This document shows positions 62,873-64,000 of a stretch of DNA of 64,000 bases, one piece after another. Below the pieces are notes generated by a model that worked only from the letters and a program-made list of their open reading frames with translations, did not search any database and was not told where the DNA came from. Made by a program: the position numbers and the translations under genes. This stretch comes from Coix lacryma-jobi var. lacryma-jobi (taxonomy: Eukaryota > Streptophyta > Magnoliopsida > Poales > Poaceae). The stretch's first letter is position 1; every line of letters starts with the position of its first letter. The stretch is taken from NCBI GenBank assembly GCA_009763385.1, contig CM019823.1, positions 95,057,104 through 95,121,103 on the forward strand, read 5' to 3'.

Positions 62873-64000
62873 TGTAACACCCTAGGTGTTAAGCAATCCC
62901 TAAATGCATAATTTGGCATGGCATGAGCATAGCATCTCATCGTTTCATGCGCATATGCTTGTTGAATGCTTAAGTCCTTGTGTAGTGTCTAAGTATAACC
63001 TTGTTATGCTTTTTGTTTCTGACCATGTGCCTTATAACAAAGTTGTAGATCTTGATGAAAGGAACAACTTTGCTTTAAAGCACTTTCTCAGAAAAAGCTT
63101 TTAAATTATGATTTCTTGCATTAGAAAAATGGATTAGAAGTAAATTTCTTTTTCTAAGCAGAATTTGGACTTGAGCCTTAAAGATGATTTGTTCCTTACA
63201 AAATTTTAAGCAACTTTGCTTTTAGGACCTTTTCCTAATTCGGTCTAGTTTAGGAGTTATAGAGCATCAAAGTTTGTAACCAAACTTCATTAGTTTAACC
63301 CTAGTGGGCCCGGCCTGTCAGTCTCTCCTTCTTCTCCTTCGCGGACGCCGCTCCCTCCGCGCCGACCGAATCCGCCCGCAGCCGCGAGACCGCCTCGCCG
63401 GCCGGCCAAACCACCGGCACCGCCGCCCGTGGTTTGCGCCCGAACTCGCCACGTCCCTCCGGCGCTCGGTGCATGCTCGCTGCGTGGAGCGCGACGCCTG
63501 GCGCCGCCGCGTCCGGTCGGGAGCTCCCCCGACGGGAACCGGCCAGGTGCAATGCACCTAGCACTTCGTTCCTTTTGCCTTCGCTCCGCCCCGTGCTCGC
63601 AACCAGATGAGCATTCCATTGCTCACTCTCTTCCTCGCTCCACTCCACTCCATCTTCACCAGAGCTCCGCGCCGCCGCCGCCCGCCGAACCTCGGCGAGC
63701 GATTACTCGCTCCACCGCTCACCGCTGTTCGATTCCTCCCGCCAGTTTCTCCGCCTTGACCTCCTCTTTCTCCGGCAAGGGTTGGTTTCCCCTCTCTCCC
63801 TCTCTAGCCACCGGAACAGCGGATGCCATCCTCAAGCTCCCGCCACCGTGACCTTCACGTGAACCGGTCATCTCCGGCCAAGCTATCCCAAGCCGAGCCA
63901 TGTTCTAGTCTTCTCTACCGCCGTAGTTGCCTAGGTTTCAATGGAGGCCTCCCTGCCGCCAGGTTCAGCCGGAACCGAGCCGTGTCGCCGCCATGTCCGC
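62873..64000 (+). mobile_element. Gypsy-like LTR, 5' part (runs off the window)
   Basis: Begins TGTAACACCCTAGGTGTTAAGC immediately after AAAAC in F's gag, closely matching the minus-strand start of solo LTR G. AT-rich to about 63290 and then strongly GC-rich to 64000, as G is. Open frames in the GC-rich part occur on both strands and match no family I know. Whether this is a solo LTR or a full element cannot be told. Confidence 0.75.

Larger units (their letters stand above)
30416..64000 (+). mobile_element. Copia-derived element E (non-autonomous, extends past the window)
   Basis: 5' LTR 30416-31353 plus 35293-36714 (about 2,360 bp without its insertion), primer-binding site 36717-36728, a CxxC coiled-coil reading frame (36824-38843), pol vestiges (39640-40022), a 3' noncoding region (40023-40964 and 51497-53003), polypurine tract and the start of the 3' LTR (53018-54033). 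Interrupted by solo LTR G, element H and element F. It lacks an intact pol, so it must rely on enzymes from relatives. The LTRs differ by roughly 3 per cent over the first 180 bp compared by eye. Confidence 0.88.
54034..64000 (-). mobile_element. Copia element F (minus strand, 5' part outside the window)
   Basis: 3' LTR 56122-54034, polypurine tract, 3' noncoding region, intact pol 60837-57649 and gag from the stop at 60852 up to 62872, where a gypsy-like LTR interrupts it. The start of gag, the primer site and the 5' LTR lie to the right of the window. This copy is closest to C in its LTR and has the best preserved pol in the window. Confidence 0.92.

Noticed and set aside
63290..63901. Candidate coding exon at the right edge
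   Set aside because: Open frames exist on both strands because of GC content. The sequence follows an LTR start, matches the GC-rich block pattern of G, and shows no domain.

Overview
The window is a stretch of nested transposable elements from a plant nuclear genome. I see no convincing host gene, tRNA or rRNA. The Ty1/copia proteins, the long LTRs, the CACTA (En/Spm) transposase with its CACTACAAG terminus, the spliceosomal introns and the codon use all suggest a large-genome grass, probably panicoid (sorghum, sugarcane, Miscanthus or maize-like). The species is inferred, not shown.

Layout. (1) 1-9230: right part of a CACTA element whose minus-strand transposase gene (431-6598) is a pseudogene, split by a 2,464-bp solo LTR (2046-4509, target duplication CAGTT). 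(2) The CACTA end (TAGTG at 9226-9230) lies inside the integrase gene of an older copia element, B (9231-13134). (3) B's 3' LTR is also the 5' LTR of a second element, D, so the base layer is a tandem B-LTR-D. That shared LTR (13135-14390 plus 28075-28853) is interrupted by a complete copia element C (14391-28069, duplication TTTTG). C itself holds a 2,003-bp solo LTR (22959-24961, duplication ATAGG). (4) D's gag (28917-30415) is cut by element E, which starts at 30416 and runs past the window end. E's 5' LTR holds a 3.9-kb gypsy-like solo LTR (31354-35287, duplication GAAGG). Its interior holds a young minus-strand copia element H (40965-51491, duplication CTTTG). Its 3' LTR (from 53018) is cut by minus-strand copia element F (from 54034). 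(5) F's gag is cut at 62873 by another gypsy-like LTR that runs off the window.

B, C, D, F and H are one copia family with LTRs of about 2.0-2.1 kb, a long gag with two zinc knuckles, and a pol with protease, integrase, RT and RNase H. It is possibly Maximus/SIRE-like. E and solo LTR A are a related family whose LTR has a different 5' end. E has no working pol and encodes an unusual CxxC-rich coiled-coil protein. F has the only uninterrupted pol frame. H has the only uninterrupted gag frame with its 5' end.

Most interesting: (a) H lacks exactly the integrase segment, and the junction matches a GT-AG intron visible in F and C, so H looks like the DNA copy of a spliced retroelement RNA. (b) The elements carry three separate arrays of short inverted repeats, in U3, in the 5' leader and upstream of the polypurine tract. 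In the U3 and 3' arrays the stems change in a compensatory way while the loops stay constant. (c) The gag/pol junction has a conserved TGATGTAGGT motif that closes the pol frame and looks like a splice donor.
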